A DNA stretch of 64,000 nt from Micromonospora sp. NBC_01699 (GTDB lineage Bacteria; Actinomycetota; Actinomycetes; Mycobacteriales; Micromonosporaceae): NCBI RefSeq assembly GCF_036250065.1, contig NZ_CP109199.1, positions 7,252,001 to 7,316,000 of the forward strand, in the 5' to 3' direction. The notes under the pieces were generated by a model, which saw nothing but the letters and a program-made list of their open reading frames with translations, had not been told where the DNA came from and made no database searches. The position numbers were made by a program, and so were the translations under genes. Below are positions 43,282-50,913 of this stretch, piece by piece (the first letter of the stretch is position 1; each line of letters starts with the position of its first letter).

Positions 43282-43965
43282 TCAGGCTTGGGCCGGAGCC
43301 TCGGCCTCGGTCGCCTCGGCGGTCTCGCCCTCGGCGGTCTCGCCCTCGGCAGCCTCCTCGGACTCCTCGGCCGGCGTCTCCTCGATGACCCCGGCGCCCT
43401 CGGCCTCAAGCTGCTCGGCGGTCGGCGCACCGGTGATCACCACGAGCACCTGCTCCGGGTCGGCGATCAACTCGACGCCCTCCGGCAGCTTCACGTCGCC
43501 GGCGGTGATCTGCGAGCCGGACGGCAGGCCCTCGATCGAAAGGTCGAGGTGGTCCGGCAGCCGGGTCGCGTCGGCGCTCACCGAGAGCGTGTCGATCTGC
43601 GGCATGACCAGGGTGTCGCGGGCCGCCTCGCCGACGAGCTGCACCGGGATCTCGACCGTGACCTTCTCGCCTCGGCGGACCAGGAGCAGGTCGATGTGCT
43701 CGAAGGTGTCCTTGATCGGGTCCCGCTGGATCGCCTTGGGCAGGGCGAGCGCCTGGGTGCCGTCACTGACGTCGATGGCGAAGAGCTGGTTCGCGCCGCC
43801 ACGGCGGATGGCCGCGGCGAACTCACGCGCGGGAAGCGCGATGTGCTTGGGGGCCTCACCGTGGCCATACAGCACGGCTGGCACCTTGCCGGCCCGACGG
43901 GTACGACGGGCACCACCCTTGCCGAACTCGGTACGGGGCTCGGCGCTGATCTTTACCTCGGACAC
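43282..43965 (-). CDS. rplY: 50S ribosomal protein L25/general stress protein Ctc
   Basis: A 227-residue long-form L25 that binds 5S rRNA. The L25 domain occupies residues 1-95 (RTEFGKGGARRTRRAGKVPAV, VLYGHGE); the TL5 C-terminal beta domain follows (VTVEIPVQLVGEA, LPEGVELIADPEQVLVVI). The last 40 residues are an acidic Glu/Ala tail, common in actinobacteria. The GTG at 43965 is preceded by AGGAG. A TAGAAT box on the minus strand near 44147-44142 could be its promoter -10. Confidence 0.95.
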   Translation of the reverse strand: MSEVKISAEPRTEFGKGGARRTRRAGKVPAVLYGHGEAPKHIALPAREFAAAIRRGGANQLFAIDVSDGTQALALPKAIQRDPIKDTFEHIDLLLVRRGEKVTVEIPVQLVGEAARDTLVMPQIDTLSVSADATRLPDHLDLSIEGLPSGSQITAGDVKLPEGVELIADPEQVLVVITGAPTAEQLEAEGAGVIEETPAEESEEAAEGETAEGETAEATEAEAPAQA

Positions 43966-44141
43966 GGGGAAACTCCTGATATCGTCGCTACGGCGGTACG
44001 TCGGCTGGCGGTGCTGGGGCGAGGGGCTCGCTGGGGCTCTTGCGTGCAGAACACTGCCCGGAGCACCGCGTCGATGACGGAACCTCCGTGCGGCGCTTCT
44101 GTCAGCGGCCCGCTGGGCACCCTCGCCGTGGCAACCGCACT

Positions 44142-44147
44142 ATTCTA
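44142..44147 (-). promoter_or_regulatory. Candidate -10 box of rplY
   Basis: TAGAAT on the minus strand lies 177 nt upstream of the rplY start in an otherwise GC-rich space after prs. No matching -35 box is clear. It implies a leader of about 170 nt. Confidence 0.35.
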
Positions 44148-44231
44148 CCCGAGGTTCCGACAAGCATTCAGCCGGTACCCCGGGTAACCACTCCAACGCC
44201 GCCACCGGCACCGGCACCGGCCGGATCCGGG

Positions 44232-45212
44232 CTAGCTGAGACCACCGAAAAGCGTGGTCACCGAGCCATCGTCGAACACCTCACGGATCGCCCGCGCCAG
44301 CAACGGTGCGATCGACAGTACGGTGAGCTTGTCCAACTGCTTCTCGGTCGGCAACGGCAGCGTGTTGGTGACGATCACCTCGCTGATCCGGCTGTTCTTC
44401 AACCGCTCGGTCGCCGGGTCGGACAGCAGCGCGTGGGTCGAGGCGACGATCACGTCCGAGGCGCCCGAGTCGTACAGGATGTCCGCCGCCTTGCGGATCG
44501 TGCCGCCGGTGTCGATCATGTCGTCGACGATCAGGCAGACTCGGTCCTCCACGTCACCGACCACCCGGTTCGCCACCACCTGGTTCGGCTTCAGCGGATC
44601 ACGGGTCTTGTGGATGAACGCCAGCGGGCAGCCACCCAGACGGTCGGTCCAGCGCTCCGCCACCCGTACCCGACCCGAGTCGGGCGCGACCACGGTCATC
44701 GGGCGTCCGGCGTACTGGCGCTCGACGTACTCGGCCAGGATGTCCATCGCGAACAGGTGATCCACCGGGCCGTCGAAGAAGCCCTGGATCTGCGCGGTGT
44801 GCAGGTCGACGGTGAGGATCCGGTTCGCGCCAGCGGTCTTGAGCAGGTCCGCCACCAGCCGGGCCGAGATCGGCTCCCGCCCCCGGTGCTTCTTGTCCTG
44901 CCGCGCGTACGGGTAGAACGGCAGGACCACGGTGATCCGCTTGGCCGAACCGCGCTTCAACGCGTCGACCATGATCAGCGTCTCCATCACCCACCGGTTC
45001 ACCCCGTGCGTGACGGACTGGACGACGAACGCGTCCGAACCGCGTACCGATTCCTTGAACCGTACGAAGATCTCGCCGTTGGCGAACTCGTACGAGTCGG
45101 AGGGCGTGGGCGCCACTCCGAGTACTTCGCCGATCTCCTTCGCCAACTCCGGGAAGCCCCGCCCGGAGAAGAGCATCAGGCTCTTGCGGTTTTCGGCGAC
45201 GATGCTGCCCAT
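44232..45212 (-). CDS. prs: Ribose-phosphate diphosphokinase
   Basis: A 326-residue class I PRPP synthase. It shows SGRGFPELAKEIGEVLG, the ATP-binding FYPYARQDKKHRGREPISARLVA, and the PRPP loop LIVDDMIDTGGTI. The product PRPP feeds purine, pyrimidine, His and Trp synthesis. The ATG at 45212 gives MGSIVAENRKSLMLFSG, the usual actinobacterial start. It follows glmU by 49 nt. Confidence 0.97.
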   Translation of the reverse strand: MGSIVAENRKSLMLFSGRGFPELAKEIGEVLGVAPTPSDSYEFANGEIFVRFKESVRGSDAFVVQSVTHGVNRWVMETLIMVDALKRGSAKRITVVLPFYPYARQDKKHRGREPISARLVADLLKTAGANRILTVDLHTAQIQGFFDGPVDHLFAMDILAEYVERQYAGRPMTVVAPDSGRVRVAERWTDRLGGCPLAFIHKTRDPLKPNQVVANRVVGDVEDRVCLIVDDMIDTGGTIRKAADILYDSGASDVIVASTHALLSDPATERLKNSRISEVIVTNTLPLPTEKQLDKLTVLSIAPLLARAIREVFDDGSVTTLFGGLS

Positions 45213-45261
45213 CGGCTCGTCTGCTCCCGTTGGTCGGTGGTTCCCGGCGGTGGACCAGGGA

Positions 45262-46800
45262 CTATTCGGTTGCAGTATCTCCCTTGGCCGGGCCGACGCC
45301 ACCCGCATCGGTCGCCGCGTGGATTGCCTCACCCTGGCTTGCGCCGCCGGCCCCGGACGGTATGCGATCCGCCGCCCCGGCCAGGGCCCGTTCCGCCGCC
45401 TCGGCAGAACGGGTGCCGCCCCGCCGACGGGCCACCCAGCCCTCGACGTTGCGCTGCCGGCTCCGGGCCACCCCGAGCGCACCGGGCGGTACGTCGGTGT
45501 CGATCGCACTGCCGGCCGCCACGTACGCGCCCGCGCCCACCTCGACCGGGGCGATCAGGGTGGTGTCGCAGCCGATGAAGGCCGCCTCGCCGACCGTGGT
45601 GCGGCTCTTGGTCACCCCGTCGTAGTTGACGAAGATCGTCGCCGCGCCGATGTTGGCCCGGGCGCCGATCGTGGCGTCGCCGACGTACGACAGGTGCGGC
45701 ACCTTGGCGCCTACGCCGACCTCGGAGTTCTTCACCTCTACGAACGTACCCACCTTGGCCTGTTCGGCAAGTCGGGCGGCCGGCCGCAGATAGGCGTACG
45801 GTCCGACGCTGGCCCGGTCGCCGATGACCGCGCTCACCGCGTGGCTGCGCAGCACCGTCGCGCCGGCTCCGACGCCGGTGTCGATCAACGTCACGTCCGG
45901 CCCGACGACCGCGCCGGTACCGATCGTGGTCGCCCCGCGCAGCTGTGTGTTCTGGTCCACCACCGCGTCCCGGTCGAGCGTCACCGTGACGTCGATCCAG
46001 GTGGTCGCGGGATCGAGCAGGGTCACCCCGGCGCGCATCCAGGCCGTGTTGACCCGGTCGCGCAGCAACTGCCGCAGCGCGGCCAGCTCGACCCGGTCGT
46101 TGCAACCGAGGGTCTCGGTGGCATCCGCGGCGACGTGCACCACCACCGGCTCGCCGCTGGCCGCAAACAGGCCGAAGACGTCGGTGAGGTACTCCTCGCC
46201 CTGGTCGTTGTCGGTGGAGAGCTTGCCGAGTGTGTCCCGCAGCCGGGCGGCGTCGAAGGCGTAGATGCCGGCGTTGATCTCGCGGATCGCGCGCTGCGCG
46301 GGCGTCGCGTCGCGCTCCTCGATGATCTGCTCCAGCCGTCCGACCCCGTCCCGGACGATCCGGCCCAGGCCGGTCGGGTCGGGCACCTCGGCGGCGAGCA
46401 CGGTCGCCGCCGCGCCGGCCGTCTCGTGCGCCTCGACCAGCGCGGCGAGGGTTTCCGGGCGGAGTAGCGGCGCGTCGCCGTTGATCACGATCACCGTGCC
46501 GGCCCGGTCGGGGGCGGCGTCGAGGGCGATCCGGACGGCGTGCCCGGTGCCGCGCTGCTCGGCCTGTAGGACCGGGAAGGCGGTGGGTGCGACCTCGGCG
46601 AGGTGCCCGGTGACCTGGTCGGCGCCGTGGCCGACCACTACCAGGGTGTGGTCCGGGGCCAGCGGTGAAGCCGCGGCCAGCACGTGACCGACCAGCGTAC
46701 GGCCGAGCAGGGGGTGTAACACCTTGGGCAGTGTCGACTTCATCCGCTTGCCCTCGCCGGCGGCGAGGACGACTACGGTGCGGACGCGGGGCTGGGACAC
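45262..46800 (-). CDS. glmU: Bifunctional GlmU
   Basis: A 512-residue enzyme with N-acetylglucosamine-1-phosphate uridyltransferase and glucosamine-1-phosphate acetyltransferase activities, making UDP-GlcNAc for peptidoglycan. The first half has LAAGEGKRMKSTLPKVLH and QRGTGHAV; the second is a left-handed beta helix (hexapeptide repeats) with VEVKNSEVG, NYDGVTKSRT and ALGVARSRQRN. A disordered Ala/Gly-rich tail of about 50 residues follows. I prefer the GTG at 46800. The ATG at 46842 adds 14 residues not typical for the family. Confidence 0.95.
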   Translation of the reverse strand: MSQPRVRTVVVLAAGEGKRMKSTLPKVLHPLLGRTLVGHVLAAASPLAPDHTLVVVGHGADQVTGHLAEVAPTAFPVLQAEQRGTGHAVRIALDAAPDRAGTVIVINGDAPLLRPETLAALVEAHETAGAAATVLAAEVPDPTGLGRIVRDGVGRLEQIIEERDATPAQRAIREINAGIYAFDAARLRDTLGKLSTDNDQGEEYLTDVFGLFAASGEPVVVHVAADATETLGCNDRVELAALRQLLRDRVNTAWMRAGVTLLDPATTWIDVTVTLDRDAVVDQNTQLRGATTIGTGAVVGPDVTLIDTGVGAGATVLRSHAVSAVIGDRASVGPYAYLRPAARLAEQAKVGTFVEVKNSEVGVGAKVPHLSYVGDATIGARANIGAATIFVNYDGVTKSRTTVGEAAFIGCDTTLIAPVEVGAGAYVAAGSAIDTDVPPGALGVARSRQRNVEGWVARRRGGTRSAEAAERALAGAADRIPSGAGGASQGEAIHAATDAGGVGPAKGDTATE

Positions 46801-46909
46801 GAGGGAGCTCCCGTCAGAACGGTTGGCAGTCTGCGGCCCCATGCTAGCCGCGCCACCGAACCCGGTCGCGGGGTTCCCCTGAACCGAACGAATCGGACGA
46901 AGAGGACAG

Positions 46910-46981
46910 CTCGGCCGCTAGGACTCGAACCTAGAAAATCGCCTCCAAAGGGCGACGTGTTGCCAATTACACCACGGCCGA
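46910..46981 (-). tRNA. tRNA-Gln (anticodon UUG)
   Basis: A complete 72-nt cloverleaf on the minus strand. The acceptor stem pairs TCGGCCG with CGGCCGA, the D-arm has GTGTAATTGGCAACAC, the anticodon loop is CTTTGGA with anticodon TTG, and the T-arm is CTAGGTTCGAGTCCTAG. The CCA end is not encoded. It lies 17 nt downstream of a helix-turn-helix gene in the same direction. Confidence 0.95.
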
Positions 46982-46998
46982 TCGTGACGCGCTTCAGC

Positions 46999-47865
46999 CT
47001 AACCCGACCCCACCACCCCGGTGAAGCCAGCGGGCGCCACTCCGGCCACAGTGCCAGCAATCACCCCTTCGATCCACACATATAGTTCGCGGCTCCGGGG
47101 CACCCGTACCACCAGGCAGCCGCGGTAGTCGGCGCCCGTGTTGAGCCGGTTCGTCTTTGGTTGGTGTCGCTTGATCTGGGGCGGACGAAACAGCTCCGCC
47201 CCGATCCCCAGTCGCTCGGCCCACCACCGGCCCGCCTCGGCCGCGTCGGCGGTCTCGTGGATGCTGAGCCGGTAACGCAATTCGCCACGGGTCATCCCCG
47301 TTGCCTCGACAAACCGTAGGAAGAGTTCCACCAGACGCGGATCGCTGTTGACGAAGGTCAGCTCGTACTGCTTACGGTGCGGCTTGTTCTTGGCCCCCTC
47401 ACACCAGTACATGAGGGCGCCGACCAGCATCAGTTCGCGAAGGTCGAGGTCACCGGCCCACTTCAGGGCCCGCTGGCGCAGCGCGTCCTCCCGGTCCGCT
47501 GCCGCATCCCGCCGCTGCTCCGCCTTTGCCGCCCGCAGCACGGCGGCTCGCGCATGCCGTTGCTTCACCTGCGGCGAGTCGGGGTCCAGCGGCAGGTGTC
47601 GGACCCACTGGTAGGCGGTGGACTTGGCGACGCCGAGCTCGGTCGCGATGTCCGTCACCGACCAGCCGGTCTCCCGCAACCGCAGTGCCCGTTCCCGCAG
47701 CTCGTCCTTGGCGTTCGGCCGCCGGGTCCACTCCGGCGCCGGGACACCGCGCAGCAGCTCGTACAGCCGGTCTTTGCCGATGCCCAGGCGTTGCCGGATC
47801 TGGGCCACGGCAAGGCCCTCGACGGTGCGCAGCCGCCGCGCCTCGGCGGCGAGATCGTCGGTCAT
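46999..47865 (-). CDS. Helix-turn-helix protein with homing-endonuclease-like C-terminal region
   Basis: A 288-residue protein of an actinobacterial family without known function. Two helix-turn-helix motifs come first (LAVAQIRQRLGIGKDRLYELL, about 15-35, and WSVTDIATELGVAKSTAYQWV, about 65-85). The rest has ELMLVGALMYWCEGAKNK, ELTFVNSDPRLVELFLRF and RLNTGADYRGCLVVRV, features that recall LAGLIDADG-like endonuclease folds. I prefer the ATG at 47865: TAATCT sits 7 nt upstream, so translation is probably leaderless. It ends 17 nt before the 5' end of tRNA-Gln and may be co-transcribed with it. Confidence 0.75.
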   Translation of the reverse strand: MTDDLAAEARRLRTVEGLAVAQIRQRLGIGKDRLYELLRGVPAPEWTRRPNAKDELRERALRLRETGWSVTDIATELGVAKSTAYQWVRHLPLDPDSPQVKQRHARAAVLRAAKAEQRRDAAADREDALRQRALKWAGDLDLRELMLVGALMYWCEGAKNKPHRKQYELTFVNSDPRLVELFLRFVEATGMTRGELRYRLSIHETADAAEAGRWWAERLGIGAELFRPPQIKRHQPKTNRLNTGADYRGCLVVRVPRSRELYVWIEGVIAGTVAGVAPAGFTGVVGSG

Positions 47866-47872
47866 GAGCAGC

Positions 47873-47878
47873 AGATTA
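47873..47878 (-). promoter_or_regulatory. -10 hexamer of leaderless promoter
   Basis: TAATCT on the minus strand lies 7 nt before the ATG at 47865. Confidence 0.5.
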
Positions 47879-47943
47879 GTACAGACGTACGACAGGTTTC
47901 GGCGGGACCTCGCGGGGAACTGTCGGGAAGGCATCCGTAGCGA

Positions 47944-47980
47944 GTTACGGTGCCGTAGGTTACGGTGACGTAGGCGTAAG
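47944..47980. promoter_or_regulatory. Repeated operator-like sequence before the desaturase gene
   Basis: Two 15-bp direct repeats (GTTACGGTGCCGTAG, 47944-47958; GTTACGGTGACGTAG, 47959-47973) are followed by GCGTAAG. Each repeat contains an inverted TACG/CGTA pair. A TAAGTT box (47977-47982) may be the -10 of the desaturase promoter, so a repressor bound here would block it. Confidence 0.65.
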
Positions 47981-48020
47981 TTTGCCGCTCTCGTTCCCCG
48001 TCTCCGCCCAGCGAGGTGCC

Positions 48021-48992
48021 ATGTCGACCACCCTGACCGGATCGCCCACGGAAACCACCGACAGAGGGCCGAAGCCGCTCACCGAAGGTAAGCAGCCGAC
48101 GGGCATCCTGATCGCCCTGTGGTCCTTTGTCATCGTTCCGTTCGTCGCCCTGGTCGCCGCCGTTCCGGTGGCCTGGGGCGGCTGGCTGACCTGGACCGAC
48201 GTCGCGATCGCCGCGGTCTGGTACGTGGTCGCCGGGATCGGCATCACGGTCGGCTTCCACCGCTACTTCACGCACGGGTCGTTCAAGGCCAAGCGGTGGC
48301 TGCGGGTGACCCTGGCGGTCGCGGGTTCGTTCGCGGTCCAGGGCAACATCACCCAGTGGGTGGCCGACCACCGCCGCCACCACGCGTTCTCCGATGTGGA
48401 GGGTGACCCGCACTCGCCGTGGCGGTTCGGTGAGAGCGTCTGGGGTCTGACCAAGGGCCTCTTCTTCGCGCACATGGGCTGGCTGTTCCACCGTGAGCTG
48501 TCCAACCGGGAGCGGTTCGCCCCGGACCTGCTGGCGGACAAGGACATCAGCCGGGTCGACCGGCTCTTCCCGCTGCTGGTGGGCATCTCGCTGCTCGCCC
48601 CGGCCGCCGTCGGTGGCCTGGTCACCTGGTCCTGGCAGGGCGCGCTGACCGCGTTCTTCTGGGCCGGGCTGGTCCGGGTCGGCCTGCTGCACCACGTGAC
48701 CTGGTCGATCAACTCGGTCTGCCACGTCTACGGGGAGCGCCCGTTCGAGGTGCGCCAGGGTGACAAGGCGTCGAACTTCTGGCCGCTGGCGATCCTCTCC
48801 TTCGGGGAGAGCTGGCACAACCTGCACCACGCCGACCCGACCTGTGCCCGGCACGGGGTGCTGCGCGGGCAGGTGGACATCTCGGCGCGGGTTATCTGGG
48901 TCTTCGAAAAGACCGGTGCGGCGTTCGACGTACGTTGGCCGAAGCCGGATCGGATCGCGGCGAAACTGGTGAAACCGGCCGCTCCGCAGTGA
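48021..48992 (+). CDS. Membrane acyl-CoA/acyl-lipid delta-9 desaturase
   Basis: A 323-residue di-iron fatty-acid desaturase. The three His boxes are present: FHRYFTHGSF, DHRRHHAFSD and WHNLHHADP. Four hydrophobic helices are visible. It introduces a cis double bond into saturated acyl chains, adjusting membrane fluidity. The ATG at 48021 follows GCGAGGTGCC. A TetR gene lies 52 nt downstream in the same direction, and repeated operator-like DNA lies upstream, so the pair is probably one regulatory unit. Confidence 0.93.
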   Translation: MSTTLTGSPTETTDRGPKPLTEGKQPTGILIALWSFVIVPFVALVAAVPVAWGGWLTWTDVAIAAVWYVVAGIGITVGFHRYFTHGSFKAKRWLRVTLAVAGSFAVQGNITQWVADHRRHHAFSDVEGDPHSPWRFGESVWGLTKGLFFAHMGWLFHRELSNRERFAPDLLADKDISRVDRLFPLLVGISLLAPAAVGGLVTWSWQGALTAFFWAGLVRVGLLHHVTWSINSVCHVYGERPFEVRQGDKASNFWPLAILSFGESWHNLHHADPTCARHGVLRGQVDISARVIWVFEKTGAAFDVRWPKPDRIAAKLVKPAAPQ

Positions 48993-49021
48993 CCGCCTCG
49001 CGCCGGGCACCCTTCCGGGAA

Positions 49022-49035
49022 CTGCCACCTGGCAG
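49022..49035. promoter_or_regulatory. Small palindrome at the tetR promoter
   Basis: CTGCCACCTGGCAG has 6-bp arms around CC and overlaps the CAGGAT hexamer (49033-49038) that lies 6 nt before the GTG of the TetR gene. It could be an autoregulatory site, though the sequence differs from the repeats before the desaturase. Confidence 0.4.
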
Positions 49036-49044
49036 GATGGCCGG

Positions 49045-49731
49045 GTGACAGAGAGCCCGAGCAGCAGCGGGGGCAGCGGGCGTGGGCGACCGCCGGCGGC
49101 GCCAACCAAGCAAAGTTCCAGGGTACGGATGTCAGCGGCGCAACGCCGCGAACAGTTGATTGCCATCGGCCGACAGATCTTCGCCGAGCGGGGTTTCGAT
49201 GCCACCTCCATAGAGGAGGTGGCGTCCCGGGCCAAGGTGTCCAAGCCGGTGGTGTACGAGCACTTCGGTGGCAAGGAGGGCCTCTACGCGGTAGTGGTCG
49301 ACCGGGAGGTCCGGGCTCTGCTGGACCGGGTGGCGGCCGCGCTGACCGCCGGTCATCCGCGCGAGTTGCTGGAGCAGGCCGCGCTGGCGCTGCTCGGTTA
49401 CATCGAGGAGGAAACCAGCGGTTTCCGGGTCCTGGTGCGCGAGTCGCCGGTGATGTCGGCGACGGGGAACTTCAGCAGTGTGCTCAACGACGTGGCGCAC
49501 CAGGTGGAGCACATCCTGGGTGCCGAGTTCTCCAGTCGTGGTTACGACCCGAAGCTGGCCGAGTTGTACGCGCAGGCGTTGGTCGGCATGGTCGCGCTGA
49601 CCGGCCGGTGGTGGCTGGAGGTACGCAAGCCGCGCAAGGAGACGGTGGCCGCGCACCTGGTCAATCTGGCCTGGCACGGGCTTTCTCACCTGGAGGCGAA
49701 GCCGACCCTGCTGACCCGCCGGGGTCGTTGA
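49045..49731 (+). CDS. TetR family transcriptional regulator
   Basis: A 228-residue TetR regulator with a 30-residue Ser/Gly/Pro-rich lead. The DNA-binding domain reads RREQLIAIGRQIFAERGFDATS, IEEVASRAKVSKPVVYEHFGGKEGLY. The C-terminal domain resembles lipid-responsive members near desaturase genes. CAGGAT lies 6 nt before the GTG at 49045, so the transcript may be leaderless. Its place after the desaturase suggests it controls that gene and perhaps itself; the ligand, probably an acyl-CoA, is inferred. Confidence 0.88.
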   Translation: MTESPSSSGGSGRGRPPAAPTKQSSRVRMSAAQRREQLIAIGRQIFAERGFDATSIEEVASRAKVSKPVVYEHFGGKEGLYAVVVDREVRALLDRVAAALTAGHPRELLEQAALALLGYIEEETSGFRVLVRESPVMSATGNFSSVLNDVAHQVEHILGAEFSSRGYDPKLAELYAQALVGMVALTGRWWLEVRKPRKETVAAHLVNLAWHGLSHLEAKPTLLTRRGR

Positions 49732-49759
49732 CGTTCTCGTCCCGGTGCACGGTATCGGG

Positions 49760-50236
49760 TCAGCCGGGTGAGGATTCGGACGAGGCGGCCCGCCGGTATC
49801 GCCGTTCCTCATCGGCGTACTCCGGCGGTCCGACCTTGTCGTAGAGGCCGGTGGCGAGGGTGATCAGGCCGAAGATCAGTGACACCACGACGGTGGCGAC
49901 GGAGAAGTTGAGGATGTTCGCGTCGGTCTGCAACACGCTGAGCATGATCAGGCCGACGACCAGGAAGACCACGCCGGCGGTCAGGTTCATGAGGTGGCCG
50001 AGGTTGCCCCGGCGGGATGCGCCGATCATGATGACGATCCCGAAGAACACCGACACGATCGAGAAGGCCAGGTTGGTACGCAGGCCGAGGGCGTAGTCGT
50101 TGTCCCGGCCGAAGAGTGGCTGCCCGGCGGTCGCGACGATGCCGAAGATCCCAAAGATCAGGATGTAGAGGCCGACAAGTCCGGAGATGACCCGGTAGAG
50201 CGTGCGCGCCGGGTGGTTGATGGGGATGTGCGCCAC
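49760..50236 (-). CDS. DUF4383 membrane protein, copy 1
   Basis: A 158-residue membrane protein with four hydrophobic helices. It begins MAHIPINHPARTLYRVISGLVGLYILIFGIFG (split by the first helix) and has TNLAFSIVSVFFGIVIM and GNLGHLMNLTAGVVFLVVG, typical of DUF4383. Function is unknown. The next gene upstream is a paralogue that starts the same way, so this is a tandem duplication. It lies 112 nt beyond that paralogue's stop codon. Confidence 0.85.
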   Translation of the reverse strand: MAHIPINHPARTLYRVISGLVGLYILIFGIFGIVATAGQPLFGRDNDYALGLRTNLAFSIVSVFFGIVIMIGASRRGNLGHLMNLTAGVVFLVVGLIMLSVLQTDANILNFSVATVVVSLIFGLITLATGLYDKVGPPEYADEERRYRRAASSESSPG

Positions 50237-50348
50237 CGGCTCCTCCTCCCGTTCGGGCGACGATTCTTCCGAATTGTCACCCAGATCGGGAGGTGGTTTC
50301 CGGTGAACGCGGATCCGCCCCGGTCAGCGCACCCGGCGCCGGTGCCGG

Positions 50349-50807
50349 TCAGAGGACCAGGCGCCCGTCCCGCCAGGCGCGGGCCTCCTCCTCGGAGCCG
50401 ACCCGGCCGTACATGCCGGCCATCAGCAGGACCAGCCCGATGAGCATGGTGACCACGACACCGGGGATGGTGAAGTTGAGGTAGTTGGCGTCGGTCCGGA
50501 TCACCGCGAGGCCGGCCAGGCTGACCACCATCAGCAGGTAGCCGAACCACTTGTTGACCGCGGCGTCGATGTTGCGGCCCAGGCCGGTGGCGATCAGGAT
50601 GATCATGCCGAGCACCACGGCGACCACCGAGTGACCGAGGTTGGTGCCCTGGCCGAGCACGGTGGTGTTCTGGTCCTGGGCGAACACCTCGTTGCCACCG
50701 GTCTCGATGAGCCCGAGGACACCGAAGATGACCAGGTATAGACCGGTCAGGCCGCCGATCGCCCGGTAGATCGGGCGCGCGGGGTGGTTGACGGGGTTGT
50801 GCGCCAT
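50349..50807 (-). CDS. DUF4383 membrane protein, copy 2
   Basis: A 152-residue paralogue of the preceding protein, also with four hydrophobic helices and the start MAHNPVNHPARPIYRAIGG. Shared features include the Q-N-T-N region before TNLGHSVVAVVLGMIIL, and ADG-free short loops. Function is unknown. ATG at 50807 is clear. The two copies are in tandem on the minus strand after the ABC-F gene. Confidence 0.85.
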   Translation of the reverse strand: MAHNPVNHPARPIYRAIGGLTGLYLVIFGVLGLIETGGNEVFAQDQNTTVLGQGTNLGHSVVAVVLGMIILIATGLGRNIDAAVNKWFGYLLMVVSLAGLAVIRTDANYLNFTIPGVVVTMLIGLVLLMAGMYGRVGSEEEARAWRDGRLVL

Positions 50808-50913
50808 AGTCGTAACTCTCCAACGCCGTTCCGGTGGGGGTCGTCAACCATTGTCCCGCACGCGACGGTGTGACGCCGCACACGCCCGGCCCCCACCGTC
50901 GCGCCCGCCCCGG

